Counted from the first letter of the stretch, positions 35,767-45,499 are shown. The stretch: 64,000 bases of DNA from Streptococcus ferus DSM 20646 (GCF_000372425.1 NZ_AQVD01000002.1:234673-298672); one strand, 5' to 3'. The notes: a model not told the origin generated them from the letters alone. A program made the numbers and translations.

Positions 35767-36963
35767 TTAAGCTTCGATTTCTGAAACGATACCTGAACCA
35801 ACAGTACGTCCACCTTCACGAATAGAGAAAGTAGTACCTTGTTCAACGGCGATTGGGTGGATCAATTCAACGTCGATAGTCACGTTATCACCAGGCATAA
35901 CCATTTCAGTACCTGCTGGCAATTCGATTGAACCAGTTACGTCAGTTGTACGGAAGTAGAACTGTGGACGGTAGTTGTTGAAGAATGGTGTATGACGTCC
36001 ACCTTCTTCTTTAGTAAGGATGTAAACTTCACCTTTAAATTTAGTGTGTGGGTTGATTGAACCTGGTTTAGCCAATACTTGACCACGTTCGATTTCATCA
36101 CGTTGCACACCACGGAGAAGCACACCAACGTTATCACCAGCAAGACCTTCGTCCAATTGTTTACGGAACATTTCAACACCGGTAACAACTGCTTTAGTGA
36201 TTTCGTCTTTGATACCAACGATTTCAACTTCATCGTTGACTCTTACAGTACCACGATCGATACGTCCTGAAGCTACAGTACCACGACCTGTGATTGAGAA
36301 TACATCTTCGACTGGAAGAAGCAATGGTTTGTCAGTATCACGTTCTGGTTCTGGGATGTACTCATCAACGGTTTTCATCAATTCCATGATAACATCTTCT
36401 TGAGCAGTATCACCTTCAAGCGCTTTAAGAGCTGAACCTTGGATAACTGGAAGGTCATCACCTGGGAAATCATATTCTGAAAGCAGGTCACGGATTTCCA
36501 TTTCAACCAATTCAAGCAATTCTTCATCGTCAACCAAGTCAACTTTGTTCATGAAGACGATAAGGTGTTTAACACCTACCTGACGTGAAAGAAGGATGTG
36601 CTCACGAGTTTGTGGCATTGGTCCATCTGTAGAAGCTACTACAAGGATTGCACCGTCCATTTGGGCAGCACCAGTGATCATGTTTTTAACATAGTCCGCG
36701 TGTCCTGGAGCGTCGATATGCGCATAGTGACGGTTCTCAGTTTCATACTCAACGTGTGCAGTGTTGATAGTGATACCGCGTTCGCGTTCTTCTGGAGCAG
36801 CATCGATGGATGCATAGTCTTTAGGCTGGTTAACAGCACTTGGAAGACGACGTGCAAGAACAGTTGTGATAGCTGCAGTCAAAGTAGTTTTACCGTGGTC
36901 AACGTGTCCAATGGTACCAATGTTAACGTGAGGTTTACTACGATCGTATTTTTCTTTTGCCAT
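35767..36963 (-). CDS. tuf: Elongation factor Tu
   Basis: EF-Tu delivers aminoacyl-tRNA to the ribosome. The 398-residue protein has the G1 [11 protein letters not shown]3 DAPGHADYV and G4 [10 protein letters not shown] motifs, and domains 2 and 3 ending [17 protein letters not shown]. The start at 36963 ([19 protein letters not shown]) has GGAGG upstream; six more upstream codons are open but homologues do not use them. A likely promoter is TTGCAT, 16 bp, TAAAAT near 37071-37044 on the minus strand, with a leader of about 75 nt. Codon use looks highly biased. Confidence 0.98.
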   Translation of the reverse strand: MAKEKYDRSKPHVNIGTIGHVDHGKTTLTAAITTVLARRLPSAVNQPKDYASIDAAPEERERGITINTAHVEYETENRHYAHIDAPGHADYVKNMITGAAQMDGAILVVASTDGPMPQTREHILLSRQVGVKHLIVFMNKVDLVDDEELLELVEMEIRDLLSEYDFPGDDLPVIQGSALKALEGDTAQEDVIMELMKTVDEYIPEPERDTDKPLLLPVEDVFSITGRGTVASGRIDRGTVRVNDEVEIVGIKDEITKAVVTGVEMFRKQLDEGLAGDNVGVLLRGVQRDEIERGQVLAKPGSINPHTKFKGEVYILTKEEGGRHTPFFNNYRPQFYFRTTDVTGSIELPAGTEMVMPGDNVTIDVELIHPIAVEQGTTFSIREGGRTVGSGIVSEIEA

Positions 36964-37090
36964 TTTGGGAAAAGCCTCCAATAAAATATATTTTATAGAT
37001 AGACAGTAGGCAATACAGTCTAACTTTACCTTACTATTTTAACAAATTGTCCAAGAAATGCAAGTACTTTATGTCTTTTTTGAACATTCT

Positions 37091-38044
37091 TTATTTGGTC
37101 AGTCTGTGGTAGGGTAAGATAGCCACCGATTGACCAATATTTGTCGCATAAATCCATGTTTTGCCTTTGAGTTGCGCAAAGTTTTCCGCCTTTCCTGTCA
37201 ATATTATCCCTGAAAACTTGGCTGTTTGGAAAGTCTTGTTTTCCTTTAAAAAAGTTTTGGCGTCATCTTTCAGTACCAAGTCGTCTCCAAAATTGACATC
37301 CAGATACTTTTGGGATACCGCTTTTTTCAAATTTCTCGAAAAGGTCTTGAAATCATAGTTGGATAAGAGACCCGAATCTGATGCTGCCAAGCCCAGCTGA
37401 TCTTGAGGAGAAAGATAGGACGTATCAAACTTGCTGCTGGTGCCGATCCATAACCAATTCAGCAGTAAATTATCCGGCAGCCTTTCTTTTATTTCTTCAT
37501 AGGTGTAAGGTTTATCGAAAGTGACTGCTACTTCTACGGCCTGATTTTTCATTTGAGCAAGACTATCAACATCTTGAGTGACTTTTGCGCTGTGCTCGGT
37601 CGATTGGTGATTGATATTATAAAAGATGGGTACTTTATATTTATTCTGCTGGGTATAAACCGATCGACGATCGCTGCTCAGATAAGTCCAGTCATTCATA
37701 TCAACTCTGTCAGAATAAATCAGGGAATAACGCCCCTCCATACTTTCATAAGGAATTTCAATCCCATCAATATTCTTACTCCGATTAGATTCAAACTGAC
37801 CGGTAAATAAGGAAGTGGGATTAAAATACCAATTTTGGTGGGAAATATTAGGATAAGCAACTTCCGACATCAAAAGGTAGCTGTCTTTGATACGGTTAGC
37901 ATTGTGATTGGTTACTTCCCTTAAAACCTTGATACCCAGTCCTAAACTAAACATCACCACCAGGCTAGTCAAAACGACCGTTTTAATTAAGGTTCGGCGT
38001 TTACTTTTCTTGGCAATTTTTTCAAAATCATTGGAAATCTTCAT
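37091..38044 (-). CDS. Membrane-anchored anti-sigma factor (sigma-regulatory N/C domains)
   Basis: A 317-residue protein with a short cytoplasmic N-terminus (MKISNDFEKIAKKSKRRTL), one transmembrane helix near residues 20-40 (TVVLTSLVVMFSLGLGIKVL) and a large extracellular domain. This layout matches anti-sigma factors with sigma_reg_N and sigma_reg_C domains, which hold a partner ECF sigma factor at the membrane. Its ATG overlaps the sigma gene's stop by 17 nt, so the two are coupled. The extracellular part (for example PYTYEEIKERLPDNLLLNWLW) would sense an envelope cue; which one is not evident. Confidence 0.8.
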   Translation of the reverse strand: MKISNDFEKIAKKSKRRTLIKTVVLTSLVVMFSLGLGIKVLREVTNHNANRIKDSYLLMSEVAYPNISHQNWYFNPTSLFTGQFESNRSKNIDGIEIPYESMEGRYSLIYSDRVDMNDWTYLSSDRRSVYTQQNKYKVPIFYNINHQSTEHSAKVTQDVDSLAQMKNQAVEVAVTFDKPYTYEEIKERLPDNLLLNWLWIGTSSKFDTSYLSPQDQLGLAASDSGLLSNYDFKTFSRNLKKAVSQKYLDVNFGDDLVLKDDAKTFLKENKTFQTAKFSGIILTGKAENFAQLKGKTWIYATNIGQSVAILPYHRLTK

Positions 38045-38531
38045 TATGGTATCCTTCTTTCTCTAAAATTTCGCGCAACTGCCGGCGCCCCCTCATCAGG
38101 ATGACTTTGACATTGCTGATCGATAAATGAAGCACTTGACTAATTTCATGAACTGACAGCTCTTGGAAATAATATAATTCAACAACCATACGATAGTTTT
38201 CCTTTAGGGAACGAACAGCTTGATAAAGTGGTTCATAATCCAAACCATCGATCCTCTGAACGGACTCTTTACCAAAGAATTCTTTTTGCAAAATCTCTTG
38301 ATATTTCTTATCGCGGCGATATGTGTCAATATAAGTTCTAATAGCTGTTCGGTACATCCAGGCTCTCATTTTTTCAGGCGGGAGAACAATCTCGCTTTCT
38401 AGCATCTTGACAAGAATATCTTGGCTGATATCAAAAGCTGTCTCTGGGGCAACACCTGATTTTTTTAAGTAATAAACTATCTCCCTAGCAAAGCCCAGCA
38501 GTTCTTTTTCATAATCATCTAGCTTAATCAT
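38028..38531 (-). CDS. ECF-type RNA polymerase sigma factor
   Basis: A 167-residue sigma-70 family ECF factor. Region 2 spans FDISQDILVKMLESEIVLPP and RAWMYRTAIRTYIDTYRR, with the DAFQ-like core and aromatic residues for -10 melting. Region 4 is YYFQELSVHEISQVLHLSIS followed by KVILMRGRRQLREIL, the helix-turn-helix for the -35. The ATG at 38531 has GGAGG upstream. Its own leader carries an ECF-type promoter, so it likely autoregulates, with the overlapping downstream gene as anti-sigma. ECF factors are uncommon in streptococci. Confidence 0.9.
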   Translation of the reverse strand: MIKLDDYEKELLGFAREIVYYLKKSGVAPETAFDISQDILVKMLESEIVLPPEKMRAWMYRTAIRTYIDTYRRDKKYQEILQKEFFGKESVQRIDGLDYEPLYQAVRSLKENYRMVVELYYFQELSVHEISQVLHLSISNVKVILMRGRRQLREILEKEGYHNEDFQ

Positions 38532-38551
38532 CCTCACCTCCTTTTCACTTA

Positions 38552-38581
38552 TATAACGATTGAACAGCCTATCTGGTTACA
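38552..38581 (-). promoter_or_regulatory. ECF-type autoregulatory promoter
   Basis: On the minus strand TGTAACC (38581-38575), 16 bp, CGTTATA (38558-38552). This fits the general Firmicutes ECF pattern of a TGAAAC-type -35 and a CGT-type -10. No good sigma-A promoter is seen here. Recognition by the encoded sigma factor is inferred. Confidence 0.6.
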
Positions 38582-38583
38582 AA

Positions 38584-38607
38584 AAAAATCGGATCATTCC
38601 GATTTTT
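38584..38607 (-). terminator. Terminator of ftsW
   Basis: AAAAATCGGA and TCCGATTTTT are perfect complements; eight T follow the stem region on the minus strand. The ftsW stop codon lies at its edge and the ECF -35 begins just beyond. Confidence 0.8.
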
Positions 38608-39877
38608 AGTTATAGTTTGATTGATACCTTTCCTCAACAAAAACATCTTCTGGATCACGCTGAGCTTCATCAGCTTCCCGATAAATCTCTTCACGTTTTT
38701 CATTGGCATCAATATTCAGGACAAAACCGATGGCTACTGATAAAACTAAGAGGCTATTCCCACCTTGAGACAGGAAAGGAAAAGTCACCCCTGTCGAGGG
38801 AATTAAACCTGAGATACCACCAATATTAACAAAGACCTGCATGAGAAGCATCGCCCCAACACCTAGTGCAATCATGGCATTAAATGGATTCTTCGCTTTA
38901 ACACCTACAAGGAGAATCCTTAAAATGAGAAAGAAGACCAGAGCTAAAATAAGGCCGGCTCCAATAAGGCCCAGTTCCTCAATGACGATTGAAAAAACAA
39001 AGTCCGTTTGCGCTTCTGGCAGATAACCACGTTTTTCAATAGAATTTCCAAGACCGCGACCAAACCAGCCGCCGTTACTCATCGCATAGTAAGAGTTGGC
39101 CAACTGGTGACCTGCATCTGTCACATCTTTAAAGGGATTGAAGAAAGCACTGAAACGCTTGGCAACATAGCCAAAGAAGGGAACTTTACTCATGGTTTCC
39201 ACGCCAACAACACTAATAAGTCCTAGGAATAAAGCTGAGAGGGTCACGATACTGGTCAGTAAGGCTGAAAACCAGCGGTAACCAATCCCACTGATCGAAT
39301 ACATAATCACAGCCGTCAAAACAATAATGGTTGCATTTCCTAAGTCCGGCTGTGCGGCTACCAGAAGAATCAAGAATAGGGCATAGACACGCCAATCTTT
39401 CAGATCATCCATCCTTCTTGGAATCCATTTGCGTTTGGTGAGGGCCTGATAATCATACACTTCAATGTCATGCTGTTTCTTAGCAAAGGTATAGGCTAAA
39501 AACCAAACCATAATCAGCTTAAGATACTCTGCTGGCTGAAAACTAATGGGCCCTAAAACAATCCATCCGTGAGCCCCATTGACTTCTTTAGTGAAGAAAC
39601 GGGCAACCAGCAAAAGGACAACTTCAACCAACATAGCAACGGTTAAAGTTGCTTTATTCTTTAAAAAATTTAATCTTAGGTGATATATAAACAGAATGGC
39701 TAAAATACTAATTATCCAAAAAACACCTTGGTTGATAACTGATCTGAAGGGATTCAACCCATATTGGATGAGGCTTGCGCTAGTGGTTGAGTAGACTACA
39801 ATTAGTCCCAAAACAGACAGAATCAAATAAGGCAAGAGAATGGAATAATTGAGCAGGTGCCTTTTGTTAATCTTCAT
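38606..39877 (-). CDS. ftsW: Septal peptidoglycan glycosyltransferase FtsW
   Basis: A SEDS-family polymerase that extends glycan strands from lipid II at the division site. The 423-residue protein has about ten transmembrane helices, opening MKINKRHLLNYSILLPYLIL. It carries SEDS signatures: LGPISFQPAEYLKLIMVWFL, SNGGWFGRGLGNSIEKRGYLP and ETQTDFVFS-like EAQTDFVFSIVIEELG, with the catalytic aspartate region. The C-terminal tail is acidic. It lies 99 nt downstream of ppc; this ppc-ftsW neighbourhood is standard in streptococci and favours FtsW over RodA. Confidence 0.93.
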   Translation of the reverse strand: MKINKRHLLNYSILLPYLILSVLGLIVVYSTTSASLIQYGLNPFRSVINQGVFWIISILAILFIYHLRLNFLKNKATLTVAMLVEVVLLLVARFFTKEVNGAHGWIVLGPISFQPAEYLKLIMVWFLAYTFAKKQHDIEVYDYQALTKRKWIPRRMDDLKDWRVYALFLILLVAAQPDLGNATIIVLTAVIMYSISGIGYRWFSALLTSIVTLSALFLGLISVVGVETMSKVPFFGYVAKRFSAFFNPFKDVTDAGHQLANSYYAMSNGGWFGRGLGNSIEKRGYLPEAQTDFVFSIVIEELGLIGAGLILALVFFLILRILLVGVKAKNPFNAMIALGVGAMLLMQVFVNIGGISGLIPSTGVTFPFLSQGGNSLLVLSVAIGFVLNIDANEKREEIYREADEAQRDPEDVFVEERYQSNYN

Positions 39878-39952
39878 GGGAACCTCTTCACTATTTTCTT
39901 GTCAATAACATTAGCATTATATCATCTTTTAGAGGGAAACAAAAGCAAAAGA

Positions 39953-39976
39953 AAAACTAGGATTTCTCCTAGTTTT
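39953..39976 (-). terminator. Terminator of ppc
   Basis: AAAACTAGGA and TCCTAGTTTT are exact complements, followed by a T-rich tract on the minus strand; directly adjacent to the ppc stop. Confidence 0.8.
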
Positions 39977-42673
39977 CTAACCTGAATTACGCAATCCTGT
40001 CGCAATCCCGTTAATTGTTGTATGGATAAGGCTGAGGTGATCCTCAGACAATTCTCCATTCCGCTGACGTTTAATTAACTCGATTTGGACATAATTCAAT
40101 ACATTGAAATAAGGCATACGGAAATCTAGGCTGGCTTTAAGAAATTTATTTTCCTCCAAGAAACTCTTTTGATTTTCAATGGCTAAAATAATATTCTTCG
40201 TCAGCTGCCATTCGTCCAAGATGATATTAAAGACTTCTCTGGTTTCCTCGTCCTGACAAAGTTTTGCATATTCAAAAGCAATATTCATATCTGCTTTTGA
40301 CAGCACCATATCAACATTTGACAAGAGCGAGTGGAAGAAAGGCCAATTTTGATACATATCCTGCAATTTTGATAAATTAGCAGGATCCTTATCAATAAAC
40401 TGCTTAAAAGCAGACCCTACTCCATACCAGCCTGGAAACATAATGCGGTTTTGTGACCAAGAGAAGACCCAAGGGATAGCGCGCAGCCCACTGATCTCAG
40501 TAATTGTTTTCCGAGCAGCTGGTCTGGAACCGATATTTAGACTGGAAATCTCACGAATTGGACTAGCCGAAAAGAAATAGTCATAGAAATGATCATTGCC
40601 AAAAACAAGATCCCTATAAATAATGTTACTATCTGCAACGATACCATCCATAATGTCACGGTAGCCAAATAGCTTTTCGCCGTCTACAACCCTCCGAGTA
40701 ACGATACGATCCAAGGTAGCTGAAACCATCATTTCTAAATTATAATAAGCCACATCCTTGTTGCCATATTTATTTCCGATGACTTCCCCTTGTTCTGTCA
40801 GGCGAATACGATCATTGATGGAACCAAAAGGTTGCGAGGTAATTGCTTCATAAGAAGGACCACCACCACGTCCAACCGTTCCGCCGCGTCCGTGGAAGAA
40901 GGTAATCTTAACCCCTCGTTCTGCTCCAATGTCAGTCAATTCATTTTGGGCCTTATAAAGCGTCCAACCTGATGACAGATAGCCACCGTCTTTATTAGAG
41001 TCTGAATACCCTAGCATGATTTCCTGATAGTTATTCTTAGAGGCAATCCATCTCTTGACAAGGTCATAATCGAGGTATTCTCTCATAATCGCTCTCGAAT
41101 TATCTAGATCTTCAATGGTTTCAAAGAGAGGAACAACCTGAATACGAGCACTTTGATCATTGAGGAGGCCAACTTCTTTTAACATGATAGCCAGTTCAAA
41201 CATATCAGAAACACTCTCAGTATGAGAGATGATATGCTGTTTGATAACTTCATCTCCAAGTTTATCTTTCAGCTCACGCGCCGCCTGAAAAATAGCTAGC
41301 TCTTTTTGGAGCAATTCAGACTTATCAGCCTGAGATGACGACAGAGTTCTTGGATCCTCCAGCAACTCCTTCAGGAGAACCTGACATTTCTGCTCTTCTG
41401 AAAGACTGCTGTAATCTGCTTCAATGTTAGCTGATTTTAAAAGTTCAGCAACACAGGCTTCATGCACGCTTGAGTCCTGACGCATATCAATACTAGCCAG
41501 GTAAAAACCAAAAATATCCACGGCTTGCAAAATCTCTGTCAAATCACCTGTAATCAAAGCCTCATCATTATTTTCCAGCAAGGATGCTCGGATTGTTAGG
41601 AGATCTTCCTTGAAATCTGCCGCTTTTGCATAATAAGGCTCTACTAAAAGATCCTTTTTGATAAAAGCAAGTGTGTTTTCCAGTTTTTCCTCAATATAAT
41701 AGAAAGCCTTGCGATAAGGTTCCTTTTCACGGTATTCTGATAAATCCCTCGACAGTTCTGCCATTTTGGATACTCTAGGACTGACCTGAGAAAGACTCGT
41801 TGACAGGGAAAATGTTCGATACAAAACAGCAATCTTTTCTAAGTAGTAAGTGAGAATGACTTCGCTTTGAACCGTCGCTGATAATTTAAGGGTCTCAGCT
41901 GTCACATAAGGATTACCGTCTCTGTCTCCCCCTATCCACATCCCCATAGTGATGGGTTTCGCATCTTTTAATGTGATTCCCTGATGAGAAGCCAATTCCT
42001 TGTATTCGGTGACAAATTTAGTAATCGCTTTAATCAGAGAAGGATTGTAGTATTCCATGACATTAGTGATTTCATTAGTGACCTTAAGCTTTTTCTCCCG
42101 AATAATGTCCGTCTGCATGATAATTTCAATATAACGGCGCATATCTTCATACCATTTTTTTCTATTGAAAGAACCCGATTTGACATCGCGATACTTTCGA
42201 AGAAGGTCGTGAATCTTATTGGTCAGATCAAGCATGGTCTTACGCTGCACCTGCGTCGGATGGGCCGTCAATACAGGGACAACATTGACATTTTCCAGCA
42301 GTTCTTGGGCTTTCTCCTGACCGGAAACCAACTCAATAGCTGATGATAATTTGCCAAGATAGTCTTGATCCGTATTATTCATATAGTTAATTTGATAAGC
42401 TAAATCCACATCTTCAGAAATATTGATGAGAAGCGGTAAAATAGAAAAGTATCTGGACACAACTTCCATTTCATCTGTTGAGAGTTTTGCAACCTCTGCT
42501 TCCAACTCCTGGTGTTTTCCCTGAACAGAAAGATCTTTCAAAAGATTGATTTTATCAAAGGTGGACGCTTTCACCATTGACTGCGTTGCTTGATTTAACA
42601 AATCCGTCAAAATAGTGATTTCTTCTCGGATAACTTCCTTATTTTTACTATTTTCTAAGCGATTGAAAGGCAC
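39977..42673 (-). CDS. ppc: Phosphoenolpyruvate carboxylase
   Basis: Carboxylates PEP to oxaloacetate, supplying aspartate-family precursors in an organism lacking a full TCA cycle. The 898-residue protein has the catalytic histidine in [14 protein letters not shown], the glycine-rich [15 protein letters not shown] active-site loop, and the C-terminus ending in NG ([10 protein letters not shown]). Start at 42673 ([15 protein letters not shown]) has GAGGAG-like sequence upstream. Confidence 0.97.
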   Translation of the reverse strand: MPFNRLENSKNKEVIREEITILTDLLNQATQSMVKASTFDKINLLKDLSVQGKHQELEAEVAKLSTDEMEVVSRYFSILPLLINISEDVDLAYQINYMNNTDQDYLGKLSSAIELVSGQEKAQELLENVNVVPVLTAHPTQVQRKTMLDLTNKIHDLLRKYRDVKSGSFNRKKWYEDMRRYIEIIMQTDIIREKKLKVTNEITNVMEYYNPSLIKAITKFVTEYKELASHQGITLKDAKPITMGMWIGGDRDGNPYVTAETLKLSATVQSEVILTYYLEKIAVLYRTFSLSTSLSQVSPRVSKMAELSRDLSEYREKEPYRKAFYYIEEKLENTLAFIKKDLLVEPYYAKAADFKEDLLTIRASLLENNDEALITGDLTEILQAVDIFGFYLASIDMRQDSSVHEACVAELLKSANIEADYSSLSEEQKCQVLLKELLEDPRTLSSSQADKSELLQKELAIFQAARELKDKLGDEVIKQHIISHTESVSDMFELAIMLKEVGLLNDQSARIQVVPLFETIEDLDNSRAIMREYLDYDLVKRWIASKNNYQEIMLGYSDSNKDGGYLSSGWTLYKAQNELTDIGAERGVKITFFHGRGGTVGRGGGPSYEAITSQPFGSINDRIRLTEQGEVIGNKYGNKDVAYYNLEMMVSATLDRIVTRRVVDGEKLFGYRDIMDGIVADSNIIYRDLVFGNDHFYDYFFSASPIREISSLNIGSRPAARKTITEISGLRAIPWVFSWSQNRIMFPGWYGVGSAFKQFIDKDPANLSKLQDMYQNWPFFHSLLSNVDMVLSKADMNIAFEYAKLCQDEETREVFNIILDEWQLTKNIILAIENQKSFLEENKFLKASLDFRMPYFNVLNYVQIELIKRQRNGELSEDHLSLIHTTINGIATGLRNSG

Positions 42674-42800
42674 AAGTTCACTCCTCTTTCTATTTTATTT
42701 CTTCTATCATATCACTTTTAAAATAAAAGTAAATGTTAAATAGGTGAGAAGCTTCTTTTACTTTGTCAATTTTCTGATTTTTGTGCATTTTCAATAAAAA

Positions 42801-42821
42801 AAGACTAGTTTGCCTAGTCTT
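42801..42821 (-). terminator. Terminator of the DUF4430 gene
   Basis: AAGACTAG and CTAGTCTT pair around 5 bases, with a T-run on the minus strand; the gene's TAG stop lies inside the stem. Confidence 0.75.
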
Positions 42822-43197
42822 CATCAGAATATACTTTTTGATAAAACTCAATTTTATCACCGTCTTTGGCTTTGATCTGGTTGGCAGCTTTAGAGGCCAG
42901 TTTCCCATTAACCTTAAACATCCAATAAAGCCCGGCCTTTTCATCCTGTTGCTTACCGTCAATAGAGGTAATAAAACCGTTGGTCTCCTTGACCTTGTAA
43001 TTAGCCTTCAAGACATCCATGACGGTATCTCCTTTTTCAAAGGTAACGACCTCATCAGTTGTATTGGTACCAACAGTCACAATGAGCTGAACTTTAAGCT
43101 CTTTGCTGCTCCTGCTGCCAGTCGACTCGGATTGAGCACAGGCTGTCAGTAGCAAAAAAGAGAGAAATAACGTCAAAAAGCTAAAGATTTTCTTCAT
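42814..43197 (-). CDS. DUF4430 lipoprotein
   Basis: A 127-residue secreted lipoprotein: signal peptide MKKIFSFLTLFLSFLLLTAC with lipobox LTAC, then a short linker (AQSESTGSRSSKE) and a DUF4430 domain. The domain has KGDTVMDVLKANYKVKE, GFITSIDGKQQDEKAGLYWM and FKVNGKLASKAANQI. DUF4430 resembles the C-terminal domain of transcobalamin-like binding proteins. It overlaps the end of the upstream ECF S-component gene by 17 nt. This pairing suggests it passes a ligand, possibly a cobalamin-like molecule, to the transporter, but the ligand is not known. Confidence 0.85.
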   Translation of the reverse strand: MKKIFSFLTLFLSFLLLTACAQSESTGSRSSKELKVQLIVTVGTNTTDEVVTFEKGDTVMDVLKANYKVKETNGFITSIDGKQQDEKAGLYWMFKVNGKLASKAANQIKAKDGDKIEFYQKVYSDED

Positions 43198-43693
43198 AAG
43201 TGGTAAATCTCCTAAAAATAGTTGTAATGAGGGGGTAAAACAAAACCGTTGATAAACAGTGGGCTAAATTAAAGTAAAGACCCGATATCAACATCGGCCA
43301 CACCGGACTTCCAAAAAGCACAGCTGAATAGGTATCAATCATGATACCATAAATCAGTGCTGCAAGACCTGCTCCTAGACTCTCCAAAAGCTGCTTCTTT
43401 CCAGCCGCCTTAATCCGTCTCAAAGCAGGATGATAGAGGAAAAACCAAAAACACAGAGCAGCTGCATAACTGATGAATTGCCCCAGAACCCATGGGCCGA
43501 AACCTAGAACAAAACTAGTGATCAGCATAGTCATGACCATCACCAATAGGCCCTCTCCCAATCCATAAAACAGCGTATAGCTTAAAAAAATGGCTGTTAT
43601 TGGCTTTATATTTGGAAATAACCCAAAGGCAAGGCGAAGAGCAATGCACAAGGCCGAAAATACGGCAATCCGGCTTATTTTTTTAAGTGTCAT
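43181..43693 (-). CDS. ECF transporter S component, unknown substrate
   Basis: A 170-residue membrane protein with about five to six helices, beginning MTLKKISRIAVFSALCIALR. The stretch AVFSALCIALRLAFGLFPNIKPI includes the ALxxA-like motif that docks the T component. These are the substrate-binding subunits of energy-coupling-factor vitamin transporters; the shared EcfA/A'/T genes are not in the window. The start at 43693 has GGGAG 5 bases upstream, while a longer frame to 43735 lacks support. The coupled DUF4430 lipoprotein is presumably part of the same uptake system. Confidence 0.85.
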   Translation of the reverse strand: MTLKKISRIAVFSALCIALRLAFGLFPNIKPITAIFLSYTLFYGLGEGLLVMVMTMLITSFVLGFGPWVLGQFISYAAALCFWFFLYHPALRRIKAAGKKQLLESLGAGLAALIYGIMIDTYSAVLFGSPVWPMLISGLYFNLAHCLSTVLFYPLITTIFRRFTTYEENL

Positions 43694-43839
43694 CTTATCT
43701 CCCAGATTTCTTTCACAATGTCTAATGTAGCCCATTGCTTTTCTTCTGTCAAGTATGACTTTATGACAGCCTCACGCTTGTCATTTTAGGCAGGAAAAAA
43801 GAAAAAGAAGGTCATTTAGGGCCGAAAAAGTGCCCTGCT

Positions 43840-43868
43840 TTGCTTTTTTGCAGACTTTAAGATAAAAT
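43840..43868 (+). promoter_or_regulatory. Promoter predicting leaderless GH25 mRNA
   Basis: TTGCTT (43840-43845), a 17-bp spacer and TAAAAT (43863-43868). Transcription should start at 43875-43876, the ATG itself. Confidence 0.55.
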
Positions 43869-43875
43869 AGGACTG

Positions 43876-44721
43876 ATGAGAAGAAGAATTAAGCCTGTGT
43901 TTGTACTCGCTTTCTTTGCCCTAGTGCTTTCCTTCGTCATTATTGGTAAAATCAATTCTGACAAGATAAAAAGTAAAGAACTGGCTACTGCCCAAAAGGA
44001 GAAGCCTCTGACGGGCCAGACAAAAACGAAAATAACGACAAACTCAGATGACAACGAATTTGTGCTTAATCCGATTATCGATGTCTCCGGTTGGCAGCTG
44101 CCAAGTGAGATTGACTATGACACCTTATCCCAAAATATTTCAGGAGCTATTGTTCGTGTTCAGGGGGGCTCAGGGATTTCTAAAAAGAATAATGCTGCTC
44201 ATAGTTCTGGTATCGATAAATCCTTTAAGACACACATTAAAGAATTCCAGAAACGCAATGTTCCTGTCGCGGTATATGCCTATGTCAGAGGTTCTAGCGT
44301 TAAGGAAATGAAAAAAGAGGCACAGACCTTCTATAAGAATGCGTCACCTTTTAATCCGACCTACTACTGGCTAGATGTGGAAGAAAAGACCATGTCTAAC
44401 ATGGACAAAGGGGTAAAAGCCTTTAGGGATGAACTGCGGCGTCTTGGTGCAGAAAATATCGGTATCTATATTGGAACCTACTTCATGGAAGAACACAGCA
44501 TCTCAACTGATGGATTTGACGCCATTTGGATTCCGACTTATGGAACGGATTCTGGTTATTTTGAAGCCACTCCGAAGACGGAACTGGATTATGACCTACA
44601 TCAGTACACCTCCCAAGGTTATCTCAATGGTTTCAGCCAGCCGCTGGATTTAAACCAGATTTCAGTCAATAAGGATACCAAAACAACCTTTGAGAAACTT
44701 TTCGGAAAAATCAGTAACTAG
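43876..44721 (+). CDS. Glycosyl hydrolase family 25 muramidase
   Basis: A 281-residue membrane-anchored or secreted lysozyme-type enzyme cleaving the beta-1,4 bond after N-acetylmuramic acid. The N-terminus MRRRIKPVFVLAFFALVLSF is an uncleaved signal anchor or signal peptide without a lipobox. The GH25 domain starts at PIIDVSGWQ, has YYWLDVEEK with the catalytic D-x-E, then GIYIGTYFMEEH, FDAIWIPTYG and DYDLHQYTSQGYLNGF. There are no cell-wall-binding repeats. With the amidase at 45515, two peptidoglycan hydrolases flank thiT. Confidence 0.9.
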   Translation: MRRRIKPVFVLAFFALVLSFVIIGKINSDKIKSKELATAQKEKPLTGQTKTKITTNSDDNEFVLNPIIDVSGWQLPSEIDYDTLSQNISGAIVRVQGGSGISKKNNAAHSSGIDKSFKTHIKEFQKRNVPVAVYAYVRGSSVKEMKKEAQTFYKNASPFNPTYYWLDVEEKTMSNMDKGVKAFRDELRRLGAENIGIYIGTYFMEEHSISTDGFDAIWIPTYGTDSGYFEATPKTELDYDLHQYTSQGYLNGFSQPLDLNQISVNKDTKTTFEKLFGKISN

Positions 44722-44775
44722 GCTTAACCAAGCTTGTTCCATTACTTATAATAAGAATATACATTAATATAAAAA

Positions 44776-44857
44776 CACAAGGGAGTGCTTCTTGCTGAGA
44801 TCGCTACGGCGAAATCCTAAGGACCTGATCTAGTTAAGACTAGCGTGGGGAATTGTG
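44776..44857 (+). promoter_or_regulatory. TPP riboswitch (THI element) for thiT
   Basis: The closing helix CACAA/TTGTG encloses GGGAGTGC, GCTGAGA and the conserved ACCTGATCTAGTTAAGACTAGCGTGGGGAA core (44823-44852), all hallmarks of thiamine pyrophosphate aptamers. A promoter TTAACC, 17 bp, TATAAT at 44724-44752 precedes it. Confidence 0.95.
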
Positions 44858-44880
44858 ATGACAAGTGACTAAAACATCTA

Positions 44881-44907
44881 GGCTCCTTTGCTGAAAGGAG
44901 TCTTTTT
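44881..44907 (+). terminator. Riboswitch terminator carrying the thiT ribosome binding site
   Basis: GGCTCCTTT and AAAGGAGTC pair around GCTG and are followed by TTTTT that ends one base before the ATG. AAAGGAG in the 3' arm is also the Shine-Dalgarno of thiT, so the folded hairpin would both end transcription and hide the ribosome site. Confidence 0.8.
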
Positions 44908-45462
44908 ATGTCAAAAAATCTCGTCATTCTTGTCGAAACTGCCCTTTTTGCTGCTTTAGCAATGGCCTTATCATTTATTCCGGACTTTGCCAGCTGGTTT
45001 ACACCTTCTTTCGGAGCCATTCCACTAGTCCTCTTCTCACTCAGACGAGGCACGAAATATGGCCTGCTGGCCGGTCTGCTTTGGGGACTGCTGCACTTTG
45101 TCTTGGCAAAAGTTTACTACCTATCACTTTCTCAGGTTTTTATTGAATATGTGCTCGCCTTTGCTTCTATGGGATTAGCCGGGGTTATATCACCTTATCT
45201 GAAAAAGGCCTTGAAAAAAGATGAGATCGGCAGATCACTTGCCTATGCCAGTCTAGGGGCAGCATTCGCTGTCGGCCTTCGTTATTTTTGGCACTATGTT
45301 GCCGGCTTTATCTTTTGGGGTTCTTATGCTCCGAAAGGGATGTCTCCTTTTTGGTACTCTTTCACTGTCAATGGCAGCGCAGGTATCTTGACCTTTTTCG
45401 CTGTCCTCTTGGTCCTCCTTGTCCTTATTCCCAAACAAAAACAATTCTTTTTAGCTGATTAA
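44908..45462 (+). CDS. thiT: Thiamine ECF transporter S component ThiT
   Basis: Thiamine-specific membrane subunit of the ECF vitamin transporter. The 184-residue protein has six hydrophobic segments and opens MSKNLVILVETALFAALAMA, with the AALAMALSF motif for docking to EcfT. WFTPSFGAIPLVLFSLRRG and GLLWGLLHFVLAKVYYLS match the thiamine-binding family, and the GLRYFWHYVAGFIFWGSYAP segment is very typical. The TPP riboswitch upstream fixes the substrate. It lies between two peptidoglycan hydrolase genes but has its own control. Confidence 0.95.
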   Translation: MSKNLVILVETALFAALAMALSFIPDFASWFTPSFGAIPLVLFSLRRGTKYGLLAGLLWGLLHFVLAKVYYLSLSQVFIEYVLAFASMGLAGVISPYLKKALKKDEIGRSLAYASLGAAFAVGLRYFWHYVAGFIFWGSYAPKGMSPFWYSFTVNGSAGILTFFAVLLVLLVLIPKQKQFFLAD

Positions 45463-45499
45463 GAAAACTCGCAGAATTCCAGTTTTTTTAGTCCAATCA

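Noticed and set aside
45464..45487. AAAACT...AGTTTTTTT as thiT terminator
   Set aside because: Only a 6-bp weak stem; not reliable enough to list as a feature.
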